A DNA stretch of 59,129 bases from Pseudomonadota bacterium (GCA_021781515.1 JAJXWR010000005.1:1-59129); one strand, 5' to 3'; positions 19,790-29,174 are shown, counted from the first letter of the stretch. Translations and numbers: made by a program. The notes: generated by a model not told the origin, from the sequence alone.

Positions 19790-21328
19790 TCATTCCAGCA
19801 CCAGCGGTTCAGTAGTTTTCACCGGTACGGCCCGGCGCAACAGCACCACCAGCGGTACCGCCAGCAGCGTCAACCATAACATCAGGTAAAAATCATTGTT
19901 GTAGGCAATCATGGCCGCCTGGTGATTCACTTCCAGATTCAGCCTGAGTAAACTGCCACTGCCTTGCGCCGCCAGGCTCCCCTGTAAAACACCGGGATAA
20001 GGAGTGAGCGCTTCGGCCAGTTGCGCATGCAGCACCTGACGATTATGCGTCAGCATCGCCTCTACAGCGGAAATGCCCAGACTACTGCCAATATTACGGA
20101 TCAGACTAAAAATAGCGGTGCCTTCATTGCGCAAATCCAGAGACAAGGTCGCAAAACTGATCGCCGCCAGTGGCACATAGACCAGGCCCGTTCCCAGTCC
20201 CTGAACCAGTCCTGAATAAACCACCCGATCCGTACCCATAATCAACGAAAAATGACTCATTTCATAAAGAGACAATGCCGTCAGAAGAAAACCGCAGGCA
20301 ATAATCAACCGGGAATCAATTTTTCCCATCATACGTCCGACCAGAAACATGGCCAGCAACGTCCCCACCCCGCGCGGTGCCGTTACCACGCCGGTCAACA
20401 CGACGGGATAGCCCAATTCTTCCTGTAATAAGGGCGGCAACAAGGCCAGGGTGGCGAACAACACAATCCCTACAATAAAAATAAATACATTGCCCGTCAA
20501 AAAATTCCGATCGAGAAATAGCGCCGGTCGTACAAACGGAATGGCGTCGGTGGTCAGCACATGCACCACGAAACAATAAAAAGCCGCCATGGCCAGGACG
20601 GCTTCTATCTGGATTTCCCGAGCACTGAACCAGTCCAGCAAGGGGCCGCGGTCCAGCAGCATCTGCAACGATCCGACCGCCAGACTCAGGCTGAGAAACC
20701 CCGTCCAGTCAAAACGCCCGAGGCGTAAGGGGGTTTCCCGCATGAATGCCTGGATTCCCAGATAAGCAAAAATCCCGACCGGCACATTGAGATAAAATAC
20801 CCAACGCCAGTTATAGTTTTCCGTCAGCCAGCCCCCCAGCGCAGGACCGAGAATAGGGCCGATCGTCACCCCCATAATCCACAAGGCCATGGCCCGGGCG
20901 TGTTTTTCCGGGGGATTAATATCCAGCAACACCGCTTGCGACATCGGAATCAGCGCTGCACCACACAAGCCCTGGAACAATCGGGCAAACACCATTTCTG
21001 GCAGTGTTTGCGCCAGGCCACACAAAGCCGACGCCAGGGTGAAACCGGTAATTGACAGAAGGAACACCCGACGACGGCCAAAACGCCCGGCCAGCCAACC
21101 ACTTAAAGGGGTCATGATGGCCGCTGCAATAATATAGGACGTCAGCACCCAGGTCATCTGGTCCTGAGTCGCCGATAAAGATCCCTGAATATGGGGCAAG
21201 GCGACATTGGCGATCGTATTGTCCAGGGCCTGCATGATCGACGCCAACATGACCGATAGCGTGATCCAGGCATGCTCACTACGAGACATTGCCGATATTG
21301 CCGACGTTCCCGACTGCCCTGACATCAA
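19790..21328 (-). CDS. emrB: DHA2-family (14-TM) multidrug exporter, EmrB-like
   Basis: 512 residues, the EmrB/QacA length. The MFS signature for drug-proton antiporters is present: the early ALDNTIANVALPHIQG, the loop GWLAGRFGRRRVFL, and motif C in GVTIGPILGPALGGW. It is the inner-membrane pump of a tripartite system with the EmrA-like adaptor (4-base overlap) and the OprM-like channel. Such systems expel hydrophobic weak acids, uncouplers and antibiotics. The actual substrate is unknown; the MarR regulator at the head of the operon suggests induction by a phenolic or similar compound. Confidence 0.92.
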   Translation of the reverse strand: MMSGQSGTSAISAMSRSEHAWITLSVMLASIMQALDNTIANVALPHIQGSLSATQDQMTWVLTSYIIAAAIMTPLSGWLAGRFGRRRVFLLSITGFTLASALCGLAQTLPEMVFARLFQGLCGAALIPMSQAVLLDINPPEKHARAMALWIMGVTIGPILGPALGGWLTENYNWRWVFYLNVPVGIFAYLGIQAFMRETPLRLGRFDWTGFLSLSLAVGSLQMLLDRGPLLDWFSAREIQIEAVLAMAAFYCFVVHVLTTDAIPFVRPALFLDRNFLTGNVFIFIVGIVLFATLALLPPLLQEELGYPVVLTGVVTAPRGVGTLLAMFLVGRMMGKIDSRLIIACGFLLTALSLYEMSHFSLIMGTDRVVYSGLVQGLGTGLVYVPLAAISFATLSLDLRNEGTAIFSLIRNIGSSLGISAVEAMLTHNRQVLHAQLAEALTPYPGVLQGSLAAQGSGSLLRLNLEVNHQAAMIAYNNDFYLMLWLTLLAVPLVVLLRRAVPVKTTEPLVLE

Positions 21329-22398
21329 CGCCCCCCCTTGATTGTCAGGAGTTTGCTCCCGTTGCCCGTTATCTGTCGGGTGTCAATCCGCACCTGCACA
21401 CTCAACCCTGCCCGTAAGGCACAGCGCTTGGACGGTTGCAAAAATACCAGCCGCACCGGCAGCCGTTGCACCACTTTTACCCAGTTACCACTGGCATTCT
21501 CCGGGGGCAGCAACGAAAACTGCGATCCGGTCCCCGGACTCAGGCTTTGTACTTCGGCCGGTAATTCCTGGCCCGGACAGGCATCCACGGTCACCCGTGC
21601 GTGCTGGCCCGGGACGATATGCGTGAGTTGGTCTTCTTTGAAATTGGCTTCAATCCATAACTGTTGCGCCAGCAACAACGCAAAAACCGGGGTATTGGCA
21701 GCGATTGCTGTGCCGGGAGCCAGATTATCCACATGACTGACCTGACCGTCCGCCGGGGCACGAATGGTGGTATAGGACAGTTCCAGCTCGGCCCGCTCCA
21801 GCGCCGACCGGGCACGTTCCACCGACGGGTGGGCTGCTGGTGCCGCCTCAGGGTGCCCATTCAGTGCCGCACGTCCCCGTTGCACGTCAGCTTCCCGTGC
21901 CGCCAGCGCTTGCCTGGCCGCCTCCCATTCCTGACGGGCATGATCCACCTGTGCCGCAGAAGCCACCCCCGCCTTATGCAACTGTTCCTGGCGCAACGCT
22001 TCTTTTTGCGCAAATTGCAGATGCGATTTTTCAGCATCCCGTTCAGCCACCGCCTTCTGGTAATCCGCCTGCATCTGCCGCACCGCCATACGCGCCGCTT
22101 CCAGTTCCGCCCGGGATTGATCCACCGCCAGGCGATAGCGGGCCGGATCCAGCTGAAACAGCGGTTGCCCCTGTACCACCGACTGATTGTCCTGCACCCA
22201 CAAGCGGATCACGCGGCCGGAAACATCACTGCTGATACCCACTTGCGCCATCTTGACATAAGCGTCCTCAGTACTTTGCCACCCGGCGCTTCGCAAATGC
22301 ACTTCATAGGCCACCGCACCAATCAGTAGCACGCCAGCCAGCATCAACCATGAACGTAACAAAACAAGGGTTGGTTTATCGGAGGCTTGTGCTTCCAC
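21325..22398 (-). CDS. emrA: EmrA-like membrane-fusion adaptor (HlyD family)
   Basis: 357 residues from a GTG at 22398. An AGGAGA at 22405-22410 lies 6 bases before this GTG and falls inside the longer TTG-start frame, so GTG is preferred. There is one N-terminal membrane anchor (LMLAGVLLIGAVAY), then STEDAYVKMAQVGIS and the biotinyl-lipoyl motif SDVSGRVIRLWVQDNQSVVQ. A long Glu/Gln/Ala-rich coiled coil follows, then the second lipoyl half TIRAPADGQVSHV and a beta-barrel end. The protein links the EmrB pump to the outer-membrane channel. Stop and emrB start overlap as ATGA. Confidence 0.9.
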   Translation of the reverse strand: MEAQASDKPTLVLLRSWLMLAGVLLIGAVAYEVHLRSAGWQSTEDAYVKMAQVGISSDVSGRVIRLWVQDNQSVVQGQPLFQLDPARYRLAVDQSRAELEAARMAVRQMQADYQKAVAERDAEKSHLQFAQKEALRQEQLHKAGVASAAQVDHARQEWEAARQALAAREADVQRGRAALNGHPEAAPAAHPSVERARSALERAELELSYTTIRAPADGQVSHVDNLAPGTAIAANTPVFALLLAQQLWIEANFKEDQLTHIVPGQHARVTVDACPGQELPAEVQSLSPGTGSQFSLLPPENASGNWVKVVQRLPVRLVFLQPSKRCALRAGLSVQVRIDTRQITGNGSKLLTIKGGR

Positions 22399-22404
22399 CG
22401 GTAT

Positions 22405-22410
22405 TCTCCT
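22405..22410 (-). promoter_or_regulatory. Ribosome binding site deciding the emrA start
   Basis: AGGAGA read on the minus strand, 6 bases before the GTG at 22398. Using the upstream TTG at 22413 would place this site inside the coding region. Confidence 0.7.
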
Positions 22411-22495
22411 CAATGTATTGATAATAACGAAAACCCAGAGTCACTCGTCAGTCACTCAGCAGTCTCTCCGCCTTGACTTTCCTCTGGAACGTTGT

Positions 22496-22939
22496 TCAGT
22501 CCGGTGCCCGTGTCTCCACAGTCAACAGATTGATATGCAACCGCTCCAGCTGCTGCATGAACTGAATTCTTTCTTCTTCAGAAAAGCCACTAAAAGTTTC
22601 TGAACGGGTCGCCTCAGCAATTTTCCAGATTTCTTCGAGTACGGAACCGGCACGGGCGCTGAGAAACAGTTTTTTGATCCGCCGGTCTACCTTGTCCAGC
22701 CGACGTTCCAGCAAGCCATCCGCTTCCATTCCATCCAGTAAACGCACCACTGCCATTGGTTCCAGCGCGGTCAGTTTCGCCAGCTGTGTCTGACTGATAC
22801 CTTCCTGACGCACCAGACAACTGAGAATCTTGCACTGCGCCAACGTCAACCCCACCCGCTCCGCCCGTTGTTCAAAACGTGCCACATAACGGCTCGCCGT
22901 GTCTTTCAGCAGAAACCCGAAATTCCGTTCTATAGTCAT
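22496..22939 (-). CDS. MarR-family transcriptional regulator of the efflux operon
   Basis: 147 residues from the ATG at 22939; an in-frame ATG at 22978 would add 13 residues of no family similarity. It has a winged helix-turn-helix of MarR type: helices around LTLAQCKILSCL and ISQTQLAKLTALEPMAVVRL, then the wing DGMEADGLLERRLDKVDRR with the conserved Asp-Arg. MarR dimers bind palindromes and release them on binding small phenolic ligands. The gene heads the transcript with emrA (97 bases on), emrB and oprM, and its own promoter region carries a matching dyad, so autoregulation of the pump is likely. Confidence 0.9.
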   Translation of the reverse strand: MTIERNFGFLLKDTASRYVARFEQRAERVGLTLAQCKILSCLVRQEGISQTQLAKLTALEPMAVVRLLDGMEADGLLERRLDKVDRRIKKLFLSARAGSVLEEIWKIAEATRSETFSGFSEEERIQFMQQLERLHINLLTVETRAPD

Positions 22940-22984
22940 AGCGATACCATGATATTGATGATCACCGGGATAATACATTTAACA

Positions 22985-23025
22985 TATCATTTTATATTGT
23001 ATCATTTGATATTATATGAGGTCAA
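22985..23025 (-). promoter_or_regulatory. Promoter and putative MarR operator of the efflux operon
   Basis: On the minus strand TTGACC (23020-23025) and TACAAT (22996-23001) are 18 bases apart. The dyad TATCA-TT-TGATA (23000-23011) sits between them. The 8-mer TATCATTT occurs at 22985-22992 and again at 23000-23007, giving direct repeats across the -10 box. Binding here would block RNA polymerase, as expected for a MarR repressor. Confidence 0.6.
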
Positions 23026-23166
23026 TCTATTTTCACGTCCCTTCTGGCCTGATTCAACCGATACATGACTCAGATCAATAGTTCGGAAACGATCGGCGCA
23101 ATGCCTTGTATTCCTGAATGCTTTCGATATATGCTGAGGCCTCGCATACGAATTGAGGATATGGTC

Positions 23167-23613
23167 ATGTCCACCGCCGATACCCTGCTCTCCCGTCACT
23201 CGTCATTGGCAGAGAAGCTGAACCCTGAGACTCGACTTGATGACTTCATCCAGCGCCGGGCTACCTTCAGTATCAACGAAATTATCGAGATCCACCGGCA
23301 ATGGTATGACAATCTGCGTCTTTATCTGTTGCAGGACTCTCCGGAGTTACTGGACCAGGTCAAAACCCGTAATACCCATCGCTGCGTCCTCGGCTCTTGG
23401 ATGGACACCGAAGGGGATGCCCTGTTTAGCAGCTATAGCACCTACCGTCAACTGAAAGAGACGCATGAAGAACTGCATCGCACGGCCTCAGAAGTCATTC
23501 GTCTGAAACAGGAAAACAGGATCAATGAATCACTGACCCTCCTGGAAGGCGGTTTTCGTGAACTGAGCCAGCGCGTCGTGCAGGAGTTGCGGGATCTGCG
23601 GGCACTGGTATAA
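23167..23613 (+). CDS. Stand-alone CZB (chemoreceptor zinc-binding) domain protein
   Basis: 148 residues. The four-ligand CZB pattern is readable: His43 in HRQW, Cys73 in CVLGSWM, then His100 and His104 in HEELH. CZB domains bind zinc through one Cys and three His and are known to sense cytoplasmic zinc or oxidants such as hypochlorite; they are usually the C-terminus of chemoreceptors or linked to diguanylate cyclases. Here the domain is almost the whole protein, with a helical tail of ~40 residues. GAGG lies 8 bases before the ATG at 23167; the frame is open from 23065 but the upstream part looks non-coding. It lies directly upstream of a chemoreceptor without its own sensor domain. Confidence 0.8.
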   Translation: MSTADTLLSRHSSLAEKLNPETRLDDFIQRRATFSINEIIEIHRQWYDNLRLYLLQDSPELLDQVKTRNTHRCVLGSWMDTEGDALFSSYSTYRQLKETHEELHRTASEVIRLKQENRINESLTLLEGGFRELSQRVVQELRDLRALV

Positions 23614-23712
23614 ACGCTGGCAGGCATTATCAGGTTATACGCCATTTTCAGGCACAGCAGCTATACTTACAGGTACCCTCACTAACCATCTGTTCGGGAG
23701 TATCTGTTCGTT

Positions 23713-24846
23713 ATGCGTGCCGCAAAAAACCAGGGGGCCTGGTTTCTGTGCCTGCCTTTATTCAGCGGCATCCTGTACGGGGTTGTCTTATTACGCCCAG
23801 GCGGATTACCGCTAACGTGGGTGCTGTGCGTGGCTTTTGTATGCCTCAATGTCCTGGCACTATTGCTTTACCAGCGCAGTGTCTTGCTTTTTCAAAGAAA
23901 ATTGACAGCCTACTTAAAAAAACAGGCACCGCTGTGGGTTCCTGCGCCTGGATCAATGGAAGCGGTGGTGGACTCATGGGTCGGCCATCAACAGCCCATC
24001 CATCAACAGCCACACGCCATCACCAGCAATGCACCGGCACCTGGGGTGCTGGCTTCCCTCAGTGAACGTCTGGCGGCCGAAGCCAATCAGATACTCTTTA
24101 CGACCCAGATTCAATCTTCATTGACGGAAAATGCCCGGACCAATATGGACAGCCTGAACACCAGAACCGATCACATTGATCTACTGGCCTCTGCAAGCGA
24201 GGTGGAATCCGCCAATACCCATCACGCCGCACGTTCTGGAGAACAGACAGTGTCGATGCTGCAACAACATATGTTGCACATCTCCGAACGTATTCAACAG
24301 GTTGCTCTCAGTCTGACCACGCTGGCACAGCATATCGAAAACATTGGCAACACCACAAAAGTCATTAAAGGCATCGCCGATCAAACGAATCTGCTGGCAC
24401 TAAACGCCGACATCGAAGCTGCACGTGCCGGTGACCTAGGTCGCGGCTTTGCGGTGGTGGCTGATGAAGTACGCTCGCTGGCCAGCCGTTCCGCTGCCGC
24501 CACGGTTAGCATAAACCGGACCATTGCGAATATTCAATCGGAAACCCGGGTATCCGTAGACTCCATCAAAGGCATCTTGCCAGTTATTGGCGAGGGGGTC
24601 AAAACAGCCAGCAATGCCTCCGAGGTTCTGGCCACCATTTTACTGAACTCCGAACATAGCCTGAACGCCATCTCCAGCTTACGCACGGAAATTACCTCTG
24701 AAACCACACAGATAGCCGAGGTCATTAGTGAGGTCGGCCAGTTACTGGACAGCCTGACCCTCTTTAATCAAGTGGCCGGGCAGGTGCTTAAGGTGTCCAC
24801 TGAATTAGGATCAATCACTGATCAATACGTTTTACCAGCCACGTGA
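23713..24846 (+). CDS. Sensor-less methyl-accepting chemotaxis-type protein
   Basis: 377 residues. Two hydrophobic helices at ~10-28 and ~34-53 are separated by only a few residues, so there is essentially no periplasmic domain, and I see no HAMP. The cytoplasmic signalling domain has the kinase-coupling hairpin at ~218-258: [20 protein letters not shown] followed by [11 protein letters not shown]. Two changes from the canonical hairpin are visible: Asp for Ala in NADIEA, and Asp-Leu for Glu-Gln after AARAG. There is no C-terminal CheR-binding pentapeptide. Such receptors signal to CheA/CheW or act as membrane scaffolds. The neighbours (CZB protein before, hemerythrin after) suggest that sensing is supplied by separate proteins; that is inference. 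Confidence 0.85.
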   Translation: MRAAKNQGAWFLCLPLFSGILYGVVLLRPGGLPLTWVLCVAFVCLNVLALLLYQRSVLLFQRKLTAYLKKQAPLWVPAPGSMEAVVDSWVGHQQPIHQQPHAITSNAPAPGVLASLSERLAAEANQILFTTQIQSSLTENARTNMDSLNTRTDHIDLLASASEVESANTHHAARSGEQTVSMLQQHMLHISERIQQVALSLTTLAQHIENIGNTTKVIKGIADQTNLLALNADIEAARAGDLGRGFAVVADEVRSLASRSAAATVSINRTIANIQSETRVSVDSIKGILPVIGEGVKTASNASEVLATILLNSEHSLNAISSLRTEITSETTQIAEVISEVGQLLDSLTLFNQVAGQVLKVSTELGSITDQYVLPAT

Positions 24847-24859
24847 GGAGAAGCATTTT

Positions 24860-25267
24860 ATGCCGTTAATTACCTGGGGCCCTGCCCTGCAGGTCGGCCA
24901 CAAAGATATTGATGAGCAACACCAGAAACTCATTGATCTGGTCAACCGCCTGAATGACGCCATGCGTGCAGGGCACAGTAAAGAAATACTGAATGACGTA
25001 CTGACCCAACTGGTTAACTACACCGTCTATCATTTTAATACCGAAGAACGCCTGATGGCGCAATATCACTACACGGCCAGTGCCACCCATAAAACTGAAC
25101 ATCAAAAATTCATTGACGATGTCAGTCGCTTCAAAAAAAATTTTGATCTGGGCCAAAGCACCGTTTCAACCGAAATCATGAACTTTTTACGGGATTGGCT
25201 GGCACGACACATCATGCAAACGGATAAAAAACTGGCCATGGAATTAAAAAAAACGGCAACGGGGTGA
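24860..25267 (+). CDS. Bacteriohemerythrin (oxygen-binding di-iron protein)
   Basis: 135 residues, the single-domain length. All the di-iron ligands can be read in order: His14 in GHKDIDEQH with the second His at 21, HFNTEE (His, Glu), HKTEH (two His) and HIMQTDK (His, Asp). Single-domain bacteriohemerythrins bind O2 reversibly and serve in oxygen delivery or sensing. The gene starts 13 bases after the chemoreceptor stop, behind GAGGAGAAG, so the two are almost certainly co-transcribed. This suggests an oxygen-responsive taxis role. Confidence 0.92.
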   Translation: MPLITWGPALQVGHKDIDEQHQKLIDLVNRLNDAMRAGHSKEILNDVLTQLVNYTVYHFNTEERLMAQYHYTASATHKTEHQKFIDDVSRFKKNFDLGQSTVSTEIMNFLRDWLARHIMQTDKKLAMELKKTATG

Positions 25268-25736
25268 ACAGTCCGAACAACACCCTCCCGGAAAAACAAT
25301 CCTGAAAAAGCAATCGGTTGTGAGTGGGGTGTGATGGTATACCAGGCGCTACATGATACCCAATGAAAATCCCGTTCAGCCGTTGCATCAATCAGCCGCA
25401 CCTCTGCTGGATACAAGGCTCGAATGTACCCTTGATCAGCCCTGAACGTTGTCACTTAAACCCTGGGTGTGGCACATCTTCTGACCACCAAGTTGTGCCG
25501 CCCAATTCATGAGGCTTCGATTGGATATCAATAACGGTGCGCGATTGAGTTCGCAGGGTCGAACATTTCCGAACGAATAGAGAAAAATCCTCTAGGATCA
25601 GGAAATCTGAGCCTATGCCCCAAGATAAACAGAGAACCCCCTGGCTTTAGCCATGGGGAGTGTCAGTGAGAAGTGGTTGATCGCACACGGCGACCGTTTT
25701 GCGCAGCAGTTCCCTGAAAATGCCACTCGACAATGA
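25268..25736. other. Intergenic region before metK
   Basis: No coding ORF. Apart from the hairpin at 25638-25658 and the metK promoter at its end, I see no tRNA, known riboswitch or clear terminator. The stretch 25455-25600 encodes only short stop-interrupted peptides in all frames. Confidence 0.5.
25638..25658 (+). repeat. Hairpin resembling an IS200/IS605 element end
   Basis: CCCC-TGGCT, loop TT, AGCCA-T-GGGG: a nine-pair stem with one bulged T, followed by AGTGTCA. Hairpins of this form next to GTGTCA-like sequence recur at the right ends of IS200/IS605 and tnpB-only elements. No tnpA or tnpB remnant is readable upstream, so it may be a relic or a solo end. A transcription terminator for the hemerythrin gene is the alternative, but there is no T-tract. 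Confidence 0.35.
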
Positions 25737-25742
25737 TATAAT
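25714..25742 (+). promoter_or_regulatory. Candidate metK promoter
   Basis: A perfect TATAAT at 25737-25742 is preceded by a weak -35 (around CTGAAA, 17-base spacing). It would start transcription near 25749, giving a ~140-nucleotide leader for metK. Confidence 0.45.
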
Positions 25743-25888
25743 CGCCCGGTTCCTGGCGAAAAATCCATGAACTAATGAGTAAACTCAGCTATGATACGCT
25801 CGGTGGCACTTTGACTCCTTCGGTGCGACCAGAACCTGCGCTTCCTCAGCACTCACCAGCCCTTACCCTTTTTAAAGGAGACACTCGC
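25743..25888 (+). promoter_or_regulatory. metK 5' leader with hairpin
   Basis: About 140 transcribed bases precede the metK ATG. The strongest structure is GGTGGCAC (25802-25809) against GTGCGACC (25823-25830), with one mismatch and a 13-base loop. The leader also contains an in-frame ATG at 25775 that would add 38 residues to MetK with no family similarity. I do not recognise a known SAM or SAH riboswitch consensus. Regulation by this leader is a guess. Confidence 0.35.
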
Positions 25889-27091
25889 ATGTCTGAATAC
25901 AGTATTTTTACCTCCGAATCCGTGGCCGAAGGCCACCCGGATAAAGTCGCCGACCAGATTTCCGATGCCATCCTTGATGCCATCCTAACTCAGGATCCAC
26001 ATGCCCGGGTCGCCTGTGAAACCCTGGTCAAAACCGGAGTCGCCATCATTGCCGGTGAAATTACAACCACGGCCACTGTTGATTTTGAACAGATCACCCG
26101 CAAAGTCATTCTGGATATTGGCTATAACTCCTCTGAGGTTTTTTTTGATGGCAAAACCTGCGGTGTACTGAATCTGATCGGCAAACAGTCCCCCGACATC
26201 AATCAGGGCGTCGATCGCGCCAAGCCAGAAGACCAGGGCGCTGGCGACCAGGGCCTGATGTTTGGTTACGCCACCAATGAGACCGAGTCCCTGATGCCTG
26301 CCCCCATCCAGTACGCCCATCGTCTGGTTGAGCGTCAAGCCGAAGCCCGTAAAAGCGGCCTGTTGCCCTGGTTACGGCCCGATGCCAAATCCCAGGTGAC
26401 CTTCCGTTATCAGGACGGTAAACCGGTGGCCGTAGAAGCCATTGTCCTGTCCACCCAGCACGCCCCTGATGTCAGTGACCGCCATATTCGCGATGGCGTC
26501 ATGGAACTGATTATCAAACAAGTGATCCCTGCCACCCTGCTAACCCCCTCCACCCAGTTCTTTATCAACCCCACCGGCCGCTTTGAAATTGGTGGGCCGA
26601 TGGGAGACTGCGGGCTGACTGGTCGCAAAATCATCGTCGATTCCTATGGCGGTATGGCCCGCCACGGCGGCGGTGCCTTTTCCGGCAAAGACCCTTCCAA
26701 AGTGGATCGTTCCGCCGCCTATGCCGGTCGTTATGTCGCCAAAAACCTGGTGGCCGCCGGACTGGCCGACCGCTGTGAAATTCAGGTGTCCTACGCCATT
26801 GGCGTCGCCGAACCCACCTCGATTTCCATCAACACCTTCGGCACGGGAAAAATCAGCGAAACCCGGCTGATTCAACTCATTCGTGAACACTTTGAACTTC
26901 GGCCCTACGGATTGATCCGTCAGTTGAACCTGTTACACCCCATCTACCTGCAAACCGCCAGCTACGGGCATTTCGGCAGAGAAAGCCAACTGGTCAAAGA
27001 CAATGGCCAGGAATACCACAGCTTCAGTTGGGAACGAACGGACAAAGCCGAACAATTGAGGGAGGCCGCCGGGCCACTACACCAAGCCTAA
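25889..27091 (+). CDS. metK: S-adenosylmethionine synthase
   Basis: 400 residues, slightly longer than E. coli MetK (384). It makes S-adenosylmethionine from methionine and ATP in the cytoplasm as a tetramer. Signature stretches: [19 protein letters not shown] near the N-terminus (methionine/ATP site), [12 protein letters not shown], and the P-loop-like [19 protein letters not shown]. The start at 25889 is supported by AAAGGAG 8 bases upstream and by homology beginning at [10 protein letters not shown]. It converges with argH across 66 bases. Confidence 0.97.
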   Translation: MSEYSIFTSESVAEGHPDKVADQISDAILDAILTQDPHARVACETLVKTGVAIIAGEITTTATVDFEQITRKVILDIGYNSSEVFFDGKTCGVLNLIGKQSPDINQGVDRAKPEDQGAGDQGLMFGYATNETESLMPAPIQYAHRLVERQAEARKSGLLPWLRPDAKSQVTFRYQDGKPVAVEAIVLSTQHAPDVSDRHIRDGVMELIIKQVIPATLLTPSTQFFINPTGRFEIGGPMGDCGLTGRKIIVDSYGGMARHGGGAFSGKDPSKVDRSAAYAGRYVAKNLVAAGLADRCEIQVSYAIGVAEPTSISINTFGTGKISETRLIQLIREHFELRPYGLIRQLNLLHPIYLQTASYGHFGRESQLVKDNGQEYHSFSWERTDKAEQLREAAGPLHQA

Positions 27092-27157
27092 CGACAGTAG
27101 GTCCAAGCCACCAGGCACCTCGTCGCACAAGCGGCAGGGTGCACAGGCCAACAGCGA

Positions 27158-28546
27158 TCAAAGAGCCGCCAAACGCTCCCGGGCACGAACAACCGCTGCA
27201 CGCACCTGCGAAGGTGCCGTGCCGCCATAGTGCTGCCGCAAGGCAATAGACCCTTCCAAGGTCAATACCGCAAACACATCGTCCTGAATTTCCACACAGA
27301 ACTGCTGTAACTCGGCCAGGGTTAAGGCCGTCAGATCGACTTCCCGCCGCACACAGTCCTGTACGACCCGTCCCACCACTTCATGGGCGTCACGAAACGC
27401 CAAGCCCTTACCGACCAGATAATCCGCCAGATCCGTGGCCGTCGCAAATCCTTTGAGCGCCGCCTCCCGCAGCCGCTGCCGTTGTGGCTGCACATGCGGC
27501 AACATATCAGCAAATGCCCGCAAACACCCCTGAATGGTATCGACCGTATCAAACAACGGTTCTTTATCTTCCTGATTGTCCTTGTTATAAGCCAATGGCT
27601 GCGCCTTCATCAGGGTCAGCAGACTCATTAAATGCCCATACACCCGTCCAGTCTTGCCACGCACCAATTCCGGCACATCCGGATTTTTTTTCTGCGGCAT
27701 AATCGACGAACCGGTGCAAAAACGATCCGGCAAATCAATAAACCCAAACATCGGTGACGACCAGAGCACCAGTTCTTCCGCAATTCTTGAACAGTGCATC
27801 ATGATCAGACTGGCGGCCGCACAAAACTCAATGGCAAAATCCCGATCCGAGACTGCATCCAGAGAATTCTCACACACCGAGTCAAAGCCCAGCAACTTCG
27901 CCGTCAACGCCCGATCAATCGGGTAACTCGTCCCAGCCAGTGCCGCCGCTCCCAACGGCAGACGGTTCACCCGCCGACGCACCTCCAGCAACCGCTCTGC
28001 GTCACGAAAAAACATCTCCAGCCAGGCCAACACATGATGCCCCAGGGTCACGGGCTGCGCCACCTGCAGATGCGTAAACCCCGGCATCACCGTCTCAGCT
28101 TCCTGCTGGGCCAGTTGCAACAACACCTGCATTAACTGGCGCAACTGCCCGACAATCACGTCGATCGCATCACGCAGATACAGCCGCACATCGGTCGCCA
28201 CCTGATCATTGCGCGAACGCCCCGTATGCAGTTTTTTACCGGCATTGCCAATCCGCCCGGTCAACCGGGCCTCAATGTTCATATGCACGTCTTCCAAATC
28301 CAGACGCCATACAAACTGGCCAGTTTCAATCTCGGCAAGTATCTGTTCCAGCCCCTCACGAATCGCCTGTTCCTCAGCCACACTCAAGACCCCAACCGCC
28401 TGCAACATCGCCGCATGCGCCAAGGACCCTTGAATATCCTGACGATACATCCGCTGATCAAACCCGACCGAAGCCGTAAACGCTTCCACAAACCGGTCCG
28501 TGGCTTCCTGAAACCGCCCACCCCATAACTTATCCTGTTGACTCAT
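27158..28546 (-). CDS. argH: Argininosuccinate lyase
   Basis: 462 residues, the usual ArgH length. It splits argininosuccinate into arginine and fumarate, the last step of arginine synthesis. The fumarase/aspartase superfamily signature [12 protein letters not shown] (~275-287) includes the flexible-loop serine. The N-terminal DKLWGGRF and the internal [12 protein letters not shown] and TSYPIDR stretches are ArgH-specific. It is transcribed alone; no other arg gene lies in the window. Confidence 0.97.
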   Translation of the reverse strand: MSQQDKLWGGRFQEATDRFVEAFTASVGFDQRMYRQDIQGSLAHAAMLQAVGVLSVAEEQAIREGLEQILAEIETGQFVWRLDLEDVHMNIEARLTGRIGNAGKKLHTGRSRNDQVATDVRLYLRDAIDVIVGQLRQLMQVLLQLAQQEAETVMPGFTHLQVAQPVTLGHHVLAWLEMFFRDAERLLEVRRRVNRLPLGAAALAGTSYPIDRALTAKLLGFDSVCENSLDAVSDRDFAIEFCAAASLIMMHCSRIAEELVLWSSPMFGFIDLPDRFCTGSSIMPQKKNPDVPELVRGKTGRVYGHLMSLLTLMKAQPLAYNKDNQEDKEPLFDTVDTIQGCLRAFADMLPHVQPQRQRLREAALKGFATATDLADYLVGKGLAFRDAHEVVGRVVQDCVRREVDLTALTLAELQQFCVEIQDDVFAVLTLEGSIALRQHYGGTAPSQVRAAVVRARERLAAL

Positions 28547-28648
28547 TGCTCAAGTTTCCACTGTAAAACGGTTGCACACGGCGCATTATAAACCATTGTC
28601 GGCAACAGGGCGAACTGGCGTCACTACTGGACACCCCGGTACCTACCG

Positions 28649-28924
28649 CTATCCGGTAGCATGCACGGTACAACGACAGGGGCAATGCCGAGGGGGAAAG
28701 TCGCCGCTACGCAGCGACCCGCCACCTTCCTGCGGCACCAACACCTGACTTGACACCAAGAACACCGTGACATGGTAATTTTCCACCGTCTCCTGGCGTC
28801 GAAGGATCTGTACCATCGGCGCTTTCAGGCGGGCAACCGCCATCGGGTTATCGCGCAGCGCCAGATAACATTGAGCACCGCTCACCACAGCCGGAGAATC
28901 TGCTGAGGCTTGCCAACTTGGCAT
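28649..28924 (-). CDS. Hypothetical ORF of uncertain reality
   Basis: 91 residues with no recognised domain. The 436-base gap between argH and the zinc-ribbon gene holds little else. There are stop codons just upstream of the ATG at 28924 and no clear ribosome binding site. The middle part (ALRDNPMAVARLKAPMVQIL) looks protein-like, but the C-terminus is Cys/Pro/Arg-rich, as in chance frames. A dyad CTACCG-CTATC-CGGTAG (28643-28659) overlaps its stop but has no T-tract. Treat as doubtful. Confidence 0.3.
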   Translation of the reverse strand: MPSWQASADSPAVVSGAQCYLALRDNPMAVARLKAPMVQILRRQETVENYHVTVFLVSSQVLVPQEGGGSLRSGDFPPRHCPCRCTVHATG

Positions 28925-28982
28925 AAGTGTACGCTATACTCAGAAATAGCAACGTATCCGCAACCTGCAAAGGAATCTTCCC

Positions 28983-29174
28983 ATGGTGATGCCCGTAGGC
29001 ACTAAGACGTACAACTGTAGCCACTGCGCATGGAAAATAACCGTGCATCACGCTTCCGATGTACTCGTCGTACATTTTGATAAATGCCCGCAGTGTGGGC
29101 ATCCGGTAGACATGACTAGAGCGGGCCTGATTGAGACGCTAATGGCCCGCATCAATCCCTTCAACCGTTTATAA
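28983..29174 (+). CDS. Small zinc-ribbon protein
   Basis: 63 residues. Two CxxC pairs (CSHC and CPQC, the latter followed by GH) about 23 residues apart make a zinc ribbon. A beta-rich middle (DVLVVHFDKCP) and a short basic helical tail follow. AAGGA lies 8 bases before the ATG. The function is unknown; ribbons of this size often bind nucleic acid or partner proteins. Confidence 0.7.
   Translation: MVMPVGTKTYNCSHCAWKITVHHASDVLVVHFDKCPQCGHPVDMTRAGLIETLMARINPFNRL

Noticed and set aside
21664-22329. 221-codon plus-strand ORF
   Set aside because: Antisense to emrA, with Arg/His/Gln-rich shadow composition.
25775-25888. 38-residue N-terminal extension of MetK
   Set aside because: No family similarity; the AAAGGAG at 25874-25880 clearly serves the ATG at 25889.
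28643-28659. Hairpin CTACCG/CGGTAG as a terminator
   Set aside because: Only six pairs and no T-tract follows on either strand.
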